NCBI GenBank assembly: GCA_944390745.1
Contig: CALXQK010000015.1
Span: 93,158 to 157,157 of the forward strand
Origin: an uncultured Duodenibacillus sp.
GTDB taxonomy: Bacteria > Pseudomonadota > Gammaproteobacteria > Burkholderiales > Burkholderiaceae_F
Length of the DNA stretch: 64,000 nt
Direction of reading: 5' to 3'
This document shows, piece by piece, positions 36,198 to 45,054 of this stretch. The notes under the pieces were generated by a model that saw nothing but the letters and a program-made list of their open reading frames with translations, ran no database searches and was not told the DNA's origin. How positions within the stretch are numbered: the stretch's first letter is position 1; every line of letters starts with the position of its first letter. Position numbers and translations under genes: made by a program.

Positions 36198-36752
36198 ATG
36201 AAGGCCATCGCCACCCGCATTCCCGATGTTCTCATCATCGAGCCGCAAATCTTTCCTGACGCGCGCGGCTATTTCTGCGAAACCTATCACCAGGGGAAGT
36301 TCGCCGCGCTCGGCATCCGCTGCCCGTTCGTGCAGGACAACGAGTCGCTCTCGCAAAGGGGCGTGCTTCGCGGTCTGCACTTTCAGCGCGCCCCGCATGC
36401 CCAGGCCAAGATCGTGCGCGTGCTCGAGGGCGAGATCCTCGACGTGGCGCTTGACCTCAGGCGCGGCTCCCCCACATTCGGCATGCACGCGGCGGTGCGC
36501 CTGTCGCAGGACAACCGCCGCATGCTCTATCTGCCCGAGGGTCTGGCCCACGGCTTTGCGGTGCTGAGCAGCACCGCGCGCATCGCCTACAAGTGCAGCG
36601 CGCTCTACGCTCCGGACTCGGAGGACGCCGTCGACGCCCTCGATCCCGCGCTCGGCATCGACTGGGGGGCACCCGCAGAAAGTTTTCTGCGCTCGCCCAA
36701 GGACCTGCGCGCCCGCTCCTGGGAAAGCTACGCCGCAAACCCGCTCTTTTAG
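36198..36752 (+). CDS. rfbC: dTDP-4-dehydrorhamnose 3,5-epimerase
   Basis: RmlC epimerises dTDP-4-keto-6-deoxyglucose in dTDP-L-rhamnose synthesis. The 184-aa cupin has FPDARGYFCETYH, QDNESLSQRGVLRGLHFQ with the catalytic His, VDVALDLRRGSPTFG-type DVALDLRRGSPTFG and LPEGLAHGFAVL. The ATG follows AAGGATTGATC from the end of the TRIC gene. Part of rfbC-rfbD-rfbB. Confidence 0.95.
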   Translation: MKAIATRIPDVLIIEPQIFPDARGYFCETYHQGKFAALGIRCPFVQDNESLSQRGVLRGLHFQRAPHAQAKIVRVLEGEILDVALDLRRGSPTFGMHAAVRLSQDNRRMLYLPEGLAHGFAVLSSTARIAYKCSALYAPDSEDAVDALDPALGIDWGAPAESFLRSPKDLRARSWESYAANPLF

Positions 36753-36837
36753 GCTCTTGAGGCAGGGCGCGGGACGCCCCGGGCGCTCCCTGCTCCTCCT
36801 CCTGTTTTTTCTCCCCGCTTTTTTGGACGACACCCCC

Positions 36838-37719
36838 ATGCTTTTGATCACCGGAGCCTCGGGACAGCTCGGCCGGGCTCTTTGCGAGGCCTGCCGCAGG
36901 CAAAACACGCCCTTTCGCGCCTTCTCGCACCGCGAGCTTGATGCGGCGGACGCATCAGCCGTCAACGCGCTGGCTCGCGGCCCCGAGCACTTCGACTGCA
37001 TCATCAACTGCGCGGCCTACACGCAGGTCGACGCGGCCGAGGACCACGCCGCCGAGGCCTATGCCGCCAATGCGCTTGCGCCCTGGAACCTGGCGCGCAC
37101 CGGCATTGCCCTCATCCACGTCTCCACCGACTACGTCTTTGACGGCCGCGGCAGCCGTCCCTATGAGACCGATGATCCCGCGCGGCCCCTGTCGGTCTAC
37201 GGACTCACCAAGCGCGCCGGAGAAACCGCGCTTCTTGAAGGGGGCTTTTCGGGCCTCATCGTGCGCACGGCCTGGGTCTATTCGGCCGACCCGGCGGCAA
37301 AAAACTTCGTCAACACCATGAAAAGGCTTTTTGCCTCGCGCCCGGAGGTGTCGGTCGTGAACGATCAGATCGGCGCGCCGACCCTGGCCGAGGATCTCGC
37401 GCAGATGCTGCTGGCGCTCTATAGGAAAGGCCTGCATCGCCGCCCGATGCAGGTCGTGCACGCCACCAACAGCGGCGCCGCGAGCTGGTACGAGTTTGCC
37501 TGCGCCATTGCGCAGGAAACGGGCGCGGCCTGCCGCGTGCGGCCCATCACCACGAGCCAGTACCCGACCCGGGCGCACCGCCCGGCCTACAGCGTGCTCT
37601 CGCTTGCCAGGCTGCAGAGCTGGGGCATTGCGCCGCGCGGCTGGCGCGAGGCGCTGCACGCCGCGCTCTGCGCAGGGGATCTCCAGGGCGACGGCGCCTT
37701 CAGGGAACTGCAGCGGTGA
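36838..37719 (+). CDS. rfbD: dTDP-4-dehydrorhamnose reductase
   Basis: RmlD reduces the epimerised keto-sugar to dTDP-L-rhamnose with NAD(P)H. The 293-aa short-chain dehydrogenase has LLITGASGQLGRALC, INCAAYTQVDAAEDH, HVSTDYVFDGRGSRPYETDD and the catalytic YGLTKRAGE. Start at ATG 36838; a hydrophobic 27-residue extension in the same frame lacks support. Its stop overlaps the rfbB GTG start (GTGA), indicating translational coupling. Confidence 0.95.
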   Translation: MLLITGASGQLGRALCEACRRQNTPFRAFSHRELDAADASAVNALARGPEHFDCIINCAAYTQVDAAEDHAAEAYAANALAPWNLARTGIALIHVSTDYVFDGRGSRPYETDDPARPLSVYGLTKRAGETALLEGGFSGLIVRTAWVYSADPAAKNFVNTMKRLFASRPEVSVVNDQIGAPTLAEDLAQMLLALYRKGLHRRPMQVVHATNSGAASWYEFACAIAQETGAACRVRPITTSQYPTRAHRPAYSVLSLARLQSWGIAPRGWREALHAALCAGDLQGDGAFRELQR

Positions 37720-38783
37720 GAAGAGACTTCGAGCGCACGATCCTCGTCACGGGCGGCGCGGGATTCATCGGCACCAACTTCATCGAGGGCCTTGCCAGGC
37801 GCCGCCCGCGGCTGCGCATCATCGACCTTGACGCGCTCACCTACGCCGCGCACCCGGAATCCTTCGAGCGGCAGCGCGCCATGGACAACGTCATCCCCGT
37901 GCAGGGCGACATCTGCGACGCGGCGCTTGCCGCGGATCTGCTTGCGCGCTACGAGGTGACGGGCGTCATCCACTTTGCCGCCGAAAGCCACGTCGACAAC
38001 TCGATTGCCGACCCGGTGAAGTTCGTGCGCACCAACGTCTCGGGCACGGCGGCGCTGCTTGAGGCGGCCTATCGCTGCTGGTCGAAGGCGGACTGCCTGC
38101 AGACAGCCCGGTTTCACCATATATCAACCGACGAGGTCTTCGGTTCGCTCGGCGCCGAAGGGCTTTTTACCGAAGACTCGCCCTACGCGCCCACAAGCCC
38201 CTACTCGGCAAGCAAGGCCGCGGCCGACCTGCTCGTGGCCGCCTACATCAAGACCTTCGGGCTGAACGCCACCATCTCGCACGCCTCCAACAACTTCGGT
38301 CCCTGGCAGCATGATGAGAAGTTCATCCCGACCGTGATCCGCAGGTGTCTCGCACGCGAGGCGATTCCGCTTTACGGCACGGGTGAAAACGTGCGCGACT
38401 GGATCTGGGTTGAAGACCACTGCCGTGCGGTGGAGACGATCTTTTTTGAGGCCGCGCCCGCAAGTCGATACATCGTCAGCGCCGAAAACGAGCGCACCAA
38501 CCTCCAGATCGCCCGCAGCATCTGCCGGATTTTCGACGAGCTGCGCCCCTGGCCCGGCCATCGACACGAAGAGCTCATCGCGCACGTCGCCGACCGCCCC
38601 GGACACGACTTTCGCTACGCAAGCTGCTCCGGGCGCCTGCGCAGGACGCTCGGCTGGCGCCCGACAGGGAGCTTTGAAGAGCGGCTGCGCGAGACCGTCG
38701 CCTGGTACGTCAGCCGCCGCGGCGCGGCCCTCCCTGCGTCCGGTCCGCAAACGGACCCGGCCCATTCAAAAAACGGGCGGTAA
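37716..38783 (+). CDS. rfbB: dTDP-glucose 4,6-dehydratase
   Basis: RmlB oxidises and dehydrates dTDP-glucose to dTDP-4-keto-6-deoxyglucose, the step before RfbC. The 355-aa protein has ILVTGGAGFIGTNFIEG, HFAAESHVDNSI, HISTDEVFGSLG, the YxxxK pair in SPYSASKAAADLL and RDWIWVEDHCRAV. It starts with GTG inside the rfbD stop. The C-terminal 20 residues look non-conserved. The thymidylyltransferase rfbA (rmlA), normally in the same cluster, is not in the window. Confidence 0.95.
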   Translation: MRRDFERTILVTGGAGFIGTNFIEGLARRRPRLRIIDLDALTYAAHPESFERQRAMDNVIPVQGDICDAALAADLLARYEVTGVIHFAAESHVDNSIADPVKFVRTNVSGTAALLEAAYRCWSKADCLQTARFHHISTDEVFGSLGAEGLFTEDSPYAPTSPYSASKAAADLLVAAYIKTFGLNATISHASNNFGPWQHDEKFIPTVIRRCLAREAIPLYGTGENVRDWIWVEDHCRAVETIFFEAAPASRYIVSAENERTNLQIARSICRIFDELRPWPGHRHEELIAHVADRPGHDFRYASCSGRLRRTLGWRPTGSFEERLRETVAWYVSRRGAALPASGPQTDPAHSKNGR

Positions 38784-38814
38784 AAAAAAGAGCGGAGAGC
38801 CCCAAGCCCTCCGC
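38782..38814 (-). terminator. Terminator for the Arg/Asp-repeat protein gene
   Basis: On the minus strand GCGGAGGGC pairs with GCTCTCCGC (one mismatch) and TCTTTTTTTT follows. A wider AACGGGCGG/CCGCCCGTT arm (38772-38780 with 38811-38819) may also act on rightward transcripts of rfbB. Confidence 0.72.
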
Positions 38815-38910
38815 CCGTTCGGCCGTCCTGCGGCTGAAGACGCCAGAGGACGGCCTGCTGTGCGCGCGAATTTTCAGGGCGGCAGAGGCCGCCCGCGCGC
38901 CGAAAAGCGA

Positions 38911-39306
38911 TCAATCGCGCCGGCCATCCCGACGGTCGCGCCGGTCATCCCGGCGGTCGCGCCGGTCGTGCCGATCGTCCCGGCGGTCGCGCCGATCGTC
39001 ATGCCGATCGCGGCGATCCCGGCGATCGCGCTCCTTTCTCCAGTCGCGGCCTGCACGCTCCTCCTTGTAGCGGCGGCGCATCTCCCGGCGCCACTCGTCG
39101 CGCGTGTAGCGGCGTCCATCATGGCGGTCGTAGAAGTAGTGGCCGTCCCAGCGGCCCTCGTTGCGGTTGCGTTCAAACCACTCGCGCTCGCGCCGGTCCT
39201 GGATGCCGTCCATCAGGTTCTTGAGAAAGTCCCCGTCCTCGGCTGCAGCCGGAAGCGCCGCGACGCCCGCTGCCAGGGCAATGAGAAAATTCCTGCGATT
39301 GAGCAT
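38911..39306 (-). CDS. Exported Arg/Asp-repeat protein of unknown function
   Basis: 131-aa protein with a clear signal peptide, MLNRRNFLIALAAGVAALPAAA; the RRNFL could be read as Tat-like. Mature residues 25-80 are rich in charged and aromatic residues (WFERNRNEGRWDGHYFYDRHDGR) and the last 45 residues are almost only Arg, Asp and His in repeats of DRRD/DDRHD. The DNA is correspondingly repetitive (about 38915-39020). Predicted periplasmic. No enzyme motif. Functions such as metal or polyanion binding are conjecture. Monocistronic, with its own terminator. Confidence 0.75.
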   Translation of the reverse strand: MLNRRNFLIALAAGVAALPAAAEDGDFLKNLMDGIQDRREREWFERNRNEGRWDGHYFYDRHDGRRYTRDEWRREMRRRYKEERAGRDWRKERDRRDRRDRHDDRRDRRDDRHDRRDRRDDRRDRRDGRRD

Positions 39307-39541
39307 ATGCGTACTCCTTGATGCAAAACGAATTCCCTGCCTCTACTGTAGCCCGAAGCCGCCTGCGACAGCTCCCCTGAACATGGCGTCTTTTGTGCAT
39401 GGAAGGGCCGCCAATTCCACAGCGTGAAAATTGGCATCGCCTCCCCGGGAATTCATTCCCCCCTCCCCTGGAAATGAGAATGCCGCAGACATGCTGCAGC
39501 ATTCTCTTCATTGAGCGCAAGGGCGCAGGCAGCCGGGAGTC

Positions 39542-39808
39542 CTAGCCGCGGCGGCGAACGCGGCTGATCACGGCGCCCTCGGGCGTCGTCTCCTGCGAGA
39601 GCACCTGGTGGCCGCTTTGCGCGGAAAAGGTGCGGATGTCGGAGGGCGCGTGCGGATCGTCGGTCAGAACCGCCGCCACGGCGCCCGGCTCGAGCCCCTG
39701 GAGCGCCTTTTTCAGGCGCAGCACGGGCATCGGGCAGACGAGCCCACGCAGATCGAGCACGCCGCCCGCCTCAGACGGGCGGCCCTGGTCCTGCATCATC
39801 GTCTGCAC
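39542..39808 (-). CDS. TusA-like sulfur carrier family protein
   Basis: 88-aa protein of the TusA/SirA/YeeD family. DLRGLVCPMPVLRLKKAL contains the CPMP motif whose cysteine carries the persulfide; TDDPHAPSDIRTFSAQSGH is the second family motif. Members pass sulfur to tRNA thiolation or molybdenum cofactor, or act in sulfur metabolism; which one here is unknown. It starts six bases after the alaS stop, so it is the tail gene of the alaS transcript. Confidence 0.92.
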   Translation of the reverse strand: MQTMMQDQGRPSEAGGVLDLRGLVCPMPVLRLKKALQGLEPGAVAAVLTDDPHAPSDIRTFSAQSGHQVLSQETTPEGAVISRVRRRG

Positions 39809-39814
39809 GGGGCT

Positions 39815-42454
39815 CTAGAGCCTCTCGGCAATCCAGGCGCGGGCGCTTTCAAGCGCCGCAGGGATGGCCGCGGCGTCGGTCGCGCCGGCCATGGCCATGT
39901 CGGGCTTTCCGCCGCCCTTGCCGCCGCACTGGTTGGCCACGAAGTTCACAAGTTCGCCCGCCTTGATGCGGCCCACGAGGTCCTTGGTGACGCCGGCGCA
40001 CAGCTGCACCTTGGCCGCGCCCGTGACAGCCAGAACAATCACGGCCGAGCCGAAGCGGTTCTTGAGCTCGTCCATCGTCTCGCGCAGCGTCTTGGCGTCC
40101 ATGCCCTCGAGCGTGGCGGCAAGAACCTTGACGCCCTTGACGTCCTGCGCCTTGCTCACGACGTCGGCGCTTTGCTGTGCGGCAAGCTTTGCCTTGAGCA
40201 CAGCAAGGCTCTTCTCGAGCTCGTGCACATTGGCAACGAGGTGGTCGATCTTGCCGGCAAGCTCCTCGGCCGGAGCCTTGAAGCGCATGGCCGCCCCCTC
40301 AAGCAGCTCGGCGCTGCGCTGCGCGGTCCTGACGGCATTCATGCCGGTCACCGCCTCAAGACGCCGCACGCCGGCTGAAATGCCGGCCTCGCCGAGAATC
40401 TTGAACGAGCCGATCTCGCCCGTGCGGCGCACATGGGTGCCGCCGCAGAACTCGCAGGAGCTGCCGATGTTCAGCACGCGCACGGTCTCGCCGTACTTTT
40501 CGCCGAAGAGCATCACGGCGCCGGTCTTGCGGGCCTCCTCAATGGGAAGCACGCGGCACTGCACGGCGGTGTCGGCCAGAATCTCGGCGTTGACCTGATC
40601 CTCGACGGCGCGGATCTGCTCGGCCGTCAGGGGCTTGTCGTGCGCAAAGTCAAAGCGCGTGACATGCTCGTTCACAAGGCTGCCCTTCTGGGCGACATGC
40701 GCGCCGAGAACGTCGCGCAGCGCCTTGTGCATGATGTGCGTGGCCGAGTGGTTGCGCTCGATGGCGCGGCGCCGCTCGACGTCGACCTCGGCGGTAAAGA
40801 CGTCGCCCGTCGAGACCGAGCCCTCGGCGATGTGTCCCACATGGCTGAAGACGCTTGCCTTGAGCTTGAAGCAGTCGGAAATCTTCACGATGCTCGAGCC
40901 GTTGACGAGCGTGCCGGCATCGCCCGTCTGGCCGCCCATTTCGGCGTAAAACGGCGTCTTGTCCAGAACAATGAGCACGTCGTCGCCCGCCTCGGCTGAG
41001 TCGACCTGCGTGCCGTCCTTGTAGACGGCGAGCACCTTGCAGCCCTCGGCCCTGAGCGTGTCGTAGCCGAGAAAGACGTTGTTGTCCCCGGTAAAGAGCA
41101 CGTCGGCGGCAATCTTGAACTTGCCCGCGGCGCGCGCCTTGTCCTTCTGAGCCTTCATGGCGCGGTCAAAGCCCTCGAGATCGACGTGAATGCCGCGCTC
41201 GCGGCACACGTCGCCCGTCAGGTCGACGGGAAAGCCGTAGGTGTCGTGCAGCTTGAAGGCGACCTCGCCGGGCAGAACGCCGTCGACGGCCTTGCCGATG
41301 GCGTCCTCAAGAATCTGCATGCCGTTGGAGAGCGTCTGCAGGAAGCGCTCCTCCTCGGCGCGCAGCGTCTGCGCGATCTCCGGCTTCTTGAGCTCGGGGT
41401 AGATGTCGCCCATCTCGGCGGCAAGCGGCTCGACGAGCTTGTAGAAGAACAGGCCGCGGGCGCCGAGCTTGTAGCCGTGGCGGATGGCGCGGCGGCAGAT
41501 GCGGCGCAGCACGTAGGCGCGGCCCTCGTTGCCCGGCTTGACGCCGTCGGCGATGGCAAAGGAGCACGAGCGGATGTGGTCGGCAATGACCTTCAGCGAG
41601 GGGCTCTGCGGATCAACGTTCACCGCTCCGACCTCCTCGACCGCCTTGCGGGCGGCGGCCATGAGGTTCTGGAAGAGGTCGATGTCGTAGTTGCTCGGAA
41701 CGTCCTGCAGGACGCTCGCGAGGCGCTCAAGCCCCATGCCCGTGTCGATGTTCGGGCGCGGCAGGCGGTTGAGCTTCCCGGAGGCGTCGCGGTTGAACTG
41801 CGTGAACACCAGGTTCCAGATCTCCATGTAGCGGTCGCCGTCCTCGTCGGGGCTGCCCGGAGGGCCGCCCTGGACCTTGGGCCCGCGGTCATAGAAGATC
41901 TCCGAGCAGGGACCGCACGGGCCGGTGTCGCCCATCATCCAGAAGTTGTCCGACATGTAGCGGCCGCCCTTGTTGTCGCCGATGCGCACGATGCGCTCGG
42001 CGGGCACGCCGATTTCCTTGTTCCAGATGTCGTAGGCCTCGTCGTCCTCAAAGTAGACCGTGACCCAGAGCCGCTCGGGCGGCAGCTTGTAGACGGTCGT
42101 CAGCAGCTCCCAGGCCCAGTGAATCGCCTCACGCTTGAAATAGTCGCCGAAGCTGAAGTTGCCGAGCATTTCAAAGAACGTGTGGTGGCGCGCCGTGTAC
42201 CCGACATTGTCGAGGTCGTTGTGCTTGCCGCCGGCTCGGATGCACTTCTGCGCCGTCACGGCGCGCTTGAGGCTCTTGTCCAGGCCGAGGAAGTTGTCCT
42301 TGAACTGGTTCATGCCCGCATTGGTGAAAAGCAGGGTCGGATCGTTGTGGGGGACAACGGGGCTCGACGCAATGATCGGATGCCCCTTGCTTTCAAAGAA
42401 CTTCAGGTAGGCCGTGCGGATCTGCGCGGCCGTCATGTACGTAGCGGGTTTCAT
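39815..42454 (-). CDS. alaS: Alanine--tRNA ligase
   Basis: Class II synthetase (879 aa; E. coli 876). Catalytic core at the N-terminus with [23 protein letters not shown] and GMGLERLA; editing domain with the zinc ligands in [13 protein letters not shown] and [17 protein letters not shown]-terminal C-Ala domain with [14 protein letters not shown]. All family landmarks are present and the start ([20 protein letters not shown]) is normal. Confidence 0.99.
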   Translation of the reverse strand: MKPATYMTAAQIRTAYLKFFESKGHPIIASSPVVPHNDPTLLFTNAGMNQFKDNFLGLDKSLKRAVTAQKCIRAGGKHNDLDNVGYTARHHTFFEMLGNFSFGDYFKREAIHWAWELLTTVYKLPPERLWVTVYFEDDEAYDIWNKEIGVPAERIVRIGDNKGGRYMSDNFWMMGDTGPCGPCSEIFYDRGPKVQGGPPGSPDEDGDRYMEIWNLVFTQFNRDASGKLNRLPRPNIDTGMGLERLASVLQDVPSNYDIDLFQNLMAAARKAVEEVGAVNVDPQSPSLKVIADHIRSCSFAIADGVKPGNEGRAYVLRRICRRAIRHGYKLGARGLFFYKLVEPLAAEMGDIYPELKKPEIAQTLRAEEERFLQTLSNGMQILEDAIGKAVDGVLPGEVAFKLHDTYGFPVDLTGDVCRERGIHVDLEGFDRAMKAQKDKARAAGKFKIAADVLFTGDNNVFLGYDTLRAEGCKVLAVYKDGTQVDSAEAGDDVLIVLDKTPFYAEMGGQTGDAGTLVNGSSIVKISDCFKLKASVFSHVGHIAEGSVSTGDVFTAEVDVERRRAIERNHSATHIMHKALRDVLGAHVAQKGSLVNEHVTRFDFAHDKPLTAEQIRAVEDQVNAEILADTAVQCRVLPIEEARKTGAVMLFGEKYGETVRVLNIGSSCEFCGGTHVRRTGEIGSFKILGEAGISAGVRRLEAVTGMNAVRTAQRSAELLEGAAMRFKAPAEELAGKIDHLVANVHELEKSLAVLKAKLAAQQSADVVSKAQDVKGVKVLAATLEGMDAKTLRETMDELKNRFGSAVIVLAVTGAAKVQLCAGVTKDLVGRIKAGELVNFVANQCGGKGGGKPDMAMAGATDAAAIPAALESARAWIAERL

Positions 42455-42596
42455 GACGTAAGAAAAAAGGTGATGACATGCCGCCCGGGACGTTTTGCAT
42501 CCCGGGCCGCTGAAGGGAAAATTCGCTCGATTTTAGCGCGCCGCCTGCGGGAAGCGCTTCACGGGAGGGCTGCACGGGGCCGGACGCGGCCTGCGG

Positions 42597-43934
42597 CTAG
42601 TCGTGCAGCGCCGCGGCAATGCGCTCGGCGCAGCTGCGTGCAAGCGCCTCATCATCGGCCTCGACCATGATGCGCAGCAGCGGCTCGGTGCCCGAGGGGC
42701 GGATGAGCACGCGGCCCCGGTCGCCGAGCTCGGCGCGCACCCGCGCGACCTCCTCGACGAAGCCTGCATCGTTCTTGTAGTCAAAGCCCTTTTCAATGTG
42801 CCTGTTGATGAGCACCTGCGGCATGAGGTGCAGGTCGGCCGTGAGCTCCTCGAGGGTCTTTTTCTGCGAGCGCATGGCCGTGAGCACCTGCAGCGCGCTC
42901 ACAATCCCGTCGCCCGTGGTCTGCCGGTCGAGCGCAATGATGTGCCCGGAGCTTTCTCCGCCGTAGAGCCAGCCCTTCTCGCGCAGCAGCTCCATCACGT
43001 ACCGGTCGCCCACCTTTGCGCGGGCAAACTCCACCCCCATGCGCGCAAAGCTGCGCTCAAGCGCGAAGTTCGTCATCAGCGTGCCGACCACGCCCGACTT
43101 CTTGCCCCGCTGAAAGATGCGGTCGCAGGCAATGACGTACAAAAGCGCGTCGCCGTTGTAGACGTGCCCCCGGGCATCGGCCATGATGAGCCGGTCGGCG
43201 TCGCCGTCAAAGGCGAGTCCGTAGTCGGCGCCGGCCTGCGCCGTGCGCTGCGCCAGATCATCGGCGTGCGTGGCGCCCACGCCCGCATTGATGTTGAAGC
43301 CGTCGGGATGCACGCCCTCGAGCGCGATCTCGGCTCCGAGTTCGTGAAACACGGCCGGCGCCGCGTGATAGGCCGCGCCGTTGGCGCAGTCAAGGTACAG
43401 CTTCATGCCCTTGAGGTCCAGGTCGCCCGGAAAGACGCTCTTGCAGAACTCGACGTAGCGGCCCGCGGCGTCGTCAAGCCGCCGCGCCTTGCCGAGGTCG
43501 GAGCTTTCCACGCAGGAAAAGCCCTTGAGCATCTCGGCCTCGATGTCCTCCTCGACGGCGTCGGGCAGCTTCGTGCCGTCTGCGGCGAAAAACTTGATGC
43601 CGTTGTCGTGGTAGGGGTTGTGGCTTGCGCTGATCACCACGCCCGCATCAAGCCTCAGGGCGCGGGTGAGGTACGCCACGGCCGGCGTGGGAATGGGGCC
43701 GCAGAGCACCACGTCCACTCCTGCGGAGGAAAACCCCGCCTGCAGCGCCGCCTCAAGCATGTAGCCCGAGACGCGCGTGTCCTTGCCGATGAGCACGCAG
43801 GCGCGGCCCGAGGATGCCTTTTTCTTGAATACGCGCCCCGCGGCCTGCCCGAGCAGGAGCACGAAGTCGGGCGAAATGGGCGGCTCGCCCACGCGGCCCC
43901 GCACGCCGTCCGTCCCGAAATAATGCCTTGCCAT
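42597..43934 (-). CDS. glmM: Phosphoglucosamine mutase
   Basis: Converts glucosamine-6-phosphate to glucosamine-1-phosphate for UDP-GlcNAc, peptidoglycan and LPS. The 445-aa protein has FGTDGVRG at the N-terminus, the phosphoserine loop [17 protein letters not shown], the metal site [10 protein letters not shown] and the sugar loop GGESSGHII, ending with [14 protein letters not shown]. Start [10 protein letters not shown] follows AGGAGACGAAGGTT. It follows folP closely in the same orientation, the usual ftsH-folP-glmM order. Confidence 0.98.
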   Translation of the reverse strand: MARHYFGTDGVRGRVGEPPISPDFVLLLGQAAGRVFKKKASSGRACVLIGKDTRVSGYMLEAALQAGFSSAGVDVVLCGPIPTPAVAYLTRALRLDAGVVISASHNPYHDNGIKFFAADGTKLPDAVEEDIEAEMLKGFSCVESSDLGKARRLDDAAGRYVEFCKSVFPGDLDLKGMKLYLDCANGAAYHAAPAVFHELGAEIALEGVHPDGFNINAGVGATHADDLAQRTAQAGADYGLAFDGDADRLIMADARGHVYNGDALLYVIACDRIFQRGKKSGVVGTLMTNFALERSFARMGVEFARAKVGDRYVMELLREKGWLYGGESSGHIIALDRQTTGDGIVSALQVLTAMRSQKKTLEELTADLHLMPQVLINRHIEKGFDYKNDAGFVEEVARVRAELGDRGRVLIRPSGTEPLLRIMVEADDEALARSCAERIAAALHD

Positions 43935-43969
43935 AACCTTCGTCTCCTTATGTTTGTGATGCGTGCCGC

Positions 43970-44887
43970 TCAAAGGGCACCGATTGCTTCGCCCCGGTCC
44001 CGCGCCGCGCGCTGCACCGCCATCCAGACGTCGCGCGCCTCGCGCGTCTGGCGCACGTCATGCACGCGCACGATGCGCGCGCCGCGCTCTAGGGCGATCA
44101 CCGCGCCAGCAACGCTTGCCGTCGCGCGCTGCGCGGGCTCGGCAATGCCGGTGACGGCGCCGAGCGAGGACTTGCGCGAGATGGCCGCCATCAGCGGCTG
44201 TCCCGAGCGCGCCAGACGCGCCGAAGCCGCCAGAAGTGCGAAGTTTTCCTCCACGCTCTTGCCAAATCCAAAGCCCGGATCCCAGCAGATGCGCTCGCGC
44301 GCAGCGCCCTTGTCCATCAAGGCCTGCTGCCGGCTTAGAAGATAGCGCTCGACTCTGTCGACAACGGGAGTCTCGTCATGATCGACGGCCGCCTGCGGCA
44401 TCAGTCCGGCCTTGCGGGCGCCGTGCATGATCACCAGACCTGCCTCAGAGCCTGCAGCCGTCTCTAGCGCGCCCGGCGCCTCAAAGGCGCGCACGTCGTT
44501 GAGAATCGCCGCGCCCGCCTGCAGCGCCTCGCGCATCACCTCGGGGCTGCTCGTATCCACGGACACAAGCGCGCCCCGGCCGGCAAAATACTCCACCAGA
44601 GCGAGCACGCGGCGCAGTTCCTCGACCGTCGGCACGCGCTGCGAGCCCGGCCGCGTCGACTCGCCCCCGATGTCGAGGATGTCGGCGCCGTCCTCAAGCA
44701 GCTTCTCACCCCAGTCCCTCGCCCTGGAAAACTCAAAGTGCTCGCCTCCGTCGGAAAAGGAGTCCGGCGTGGCGTTGAGAATCCCCATGATGAGCGGGCG
44801 CGTGAGATCCAGCCTGCGCCCGGCGCACTGCCAGAACGAAGCCGCAGCGCCGTCGGTCTTGAAATTGCCTTGTCCGGTCATCGTCAT
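43970..44887 (-). CDS. folP: Dihydropteroate synthase
   Basis: Joins p-aminobenzoate to dihydropterin pyrophosphate in folate synthesis; target of sulfonamides. Landmarks: [71 protein letters not shown] and RVHDVRQT. The start is uncertain among ATG 44887, ATG 44881 and TTG 44932; 44887 gives 305 aa. Lies between a strong terminator after ftsH and glmM (36 bases downstream). Confidence 0.95.
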   Translation of the reverse strand: MTMTGQGNFKTDGAAASFWQCAGRRLDLTRPLIMGILNATPDSFSDGGEHFEFSRARDWGEKLLEDGADILDIGGESTRPGSQRVPTVEELRRVLALVEYFAGRGALVSVDTSSPEVMREALQAGAAILNDVRAFEAPGALETAAGSEAGLVIMHGARKAGLMPQAAVDHDETPVVDRVERYLLSRQQALMDKGAARERICWDPGFGFGKSVEENFALLAASARLARSGQPLMAAISRKSSLGAVTGIAEPAQRATASVAGAVIALERGARIVRVHDVRQTREARDVWMAVQRAARDRGEAIGAL

Positions 44888-44930
44888 CGTCGTCGCCTGC
44901 GCCCGCGGCGCGGCCCCAGGCGGCCTGCTC

Positions 44931-45001
44931 AAAAAAAATCAATCGGCGGACAGACCGGGCGCGCCCCTTGCGTCTGCGGGCGCGCCGCCTCTTGTCCGCC
45001 G
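44931..45001 (-). terminator. Terminator after ftsH
   Basis: Minus strand: CGGCGGACA (45001-44993) pairs with TGTCCGCCG (44952-44944). Inside, GGCGCGCCC pairs with GGGCGCGCC. ATTGATTTTTTTT follows. It lies between ftsH and folP, so folP-glmM would need read-through or a separate promoter. Confidence 0.85.
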
Positions 45002-45054
45002 AGTCCTCAATACTGCACCGTGCGTCTGCCGAAGAGCCCCCGCGGGGAGATCCT

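Noticed and set aside
38915-39020. Short tandem DNA repeats considered as a CRISPR array or satellite
   Set aside because: Repeats are codon-level Arg/Asp repeats inside a reading frame with a signal peptide, without regular spacers.
41186-42670. 494-codon frame opposite alaS
   Set aside because: Antisense shadow with no ribosome-binding site or protein features.
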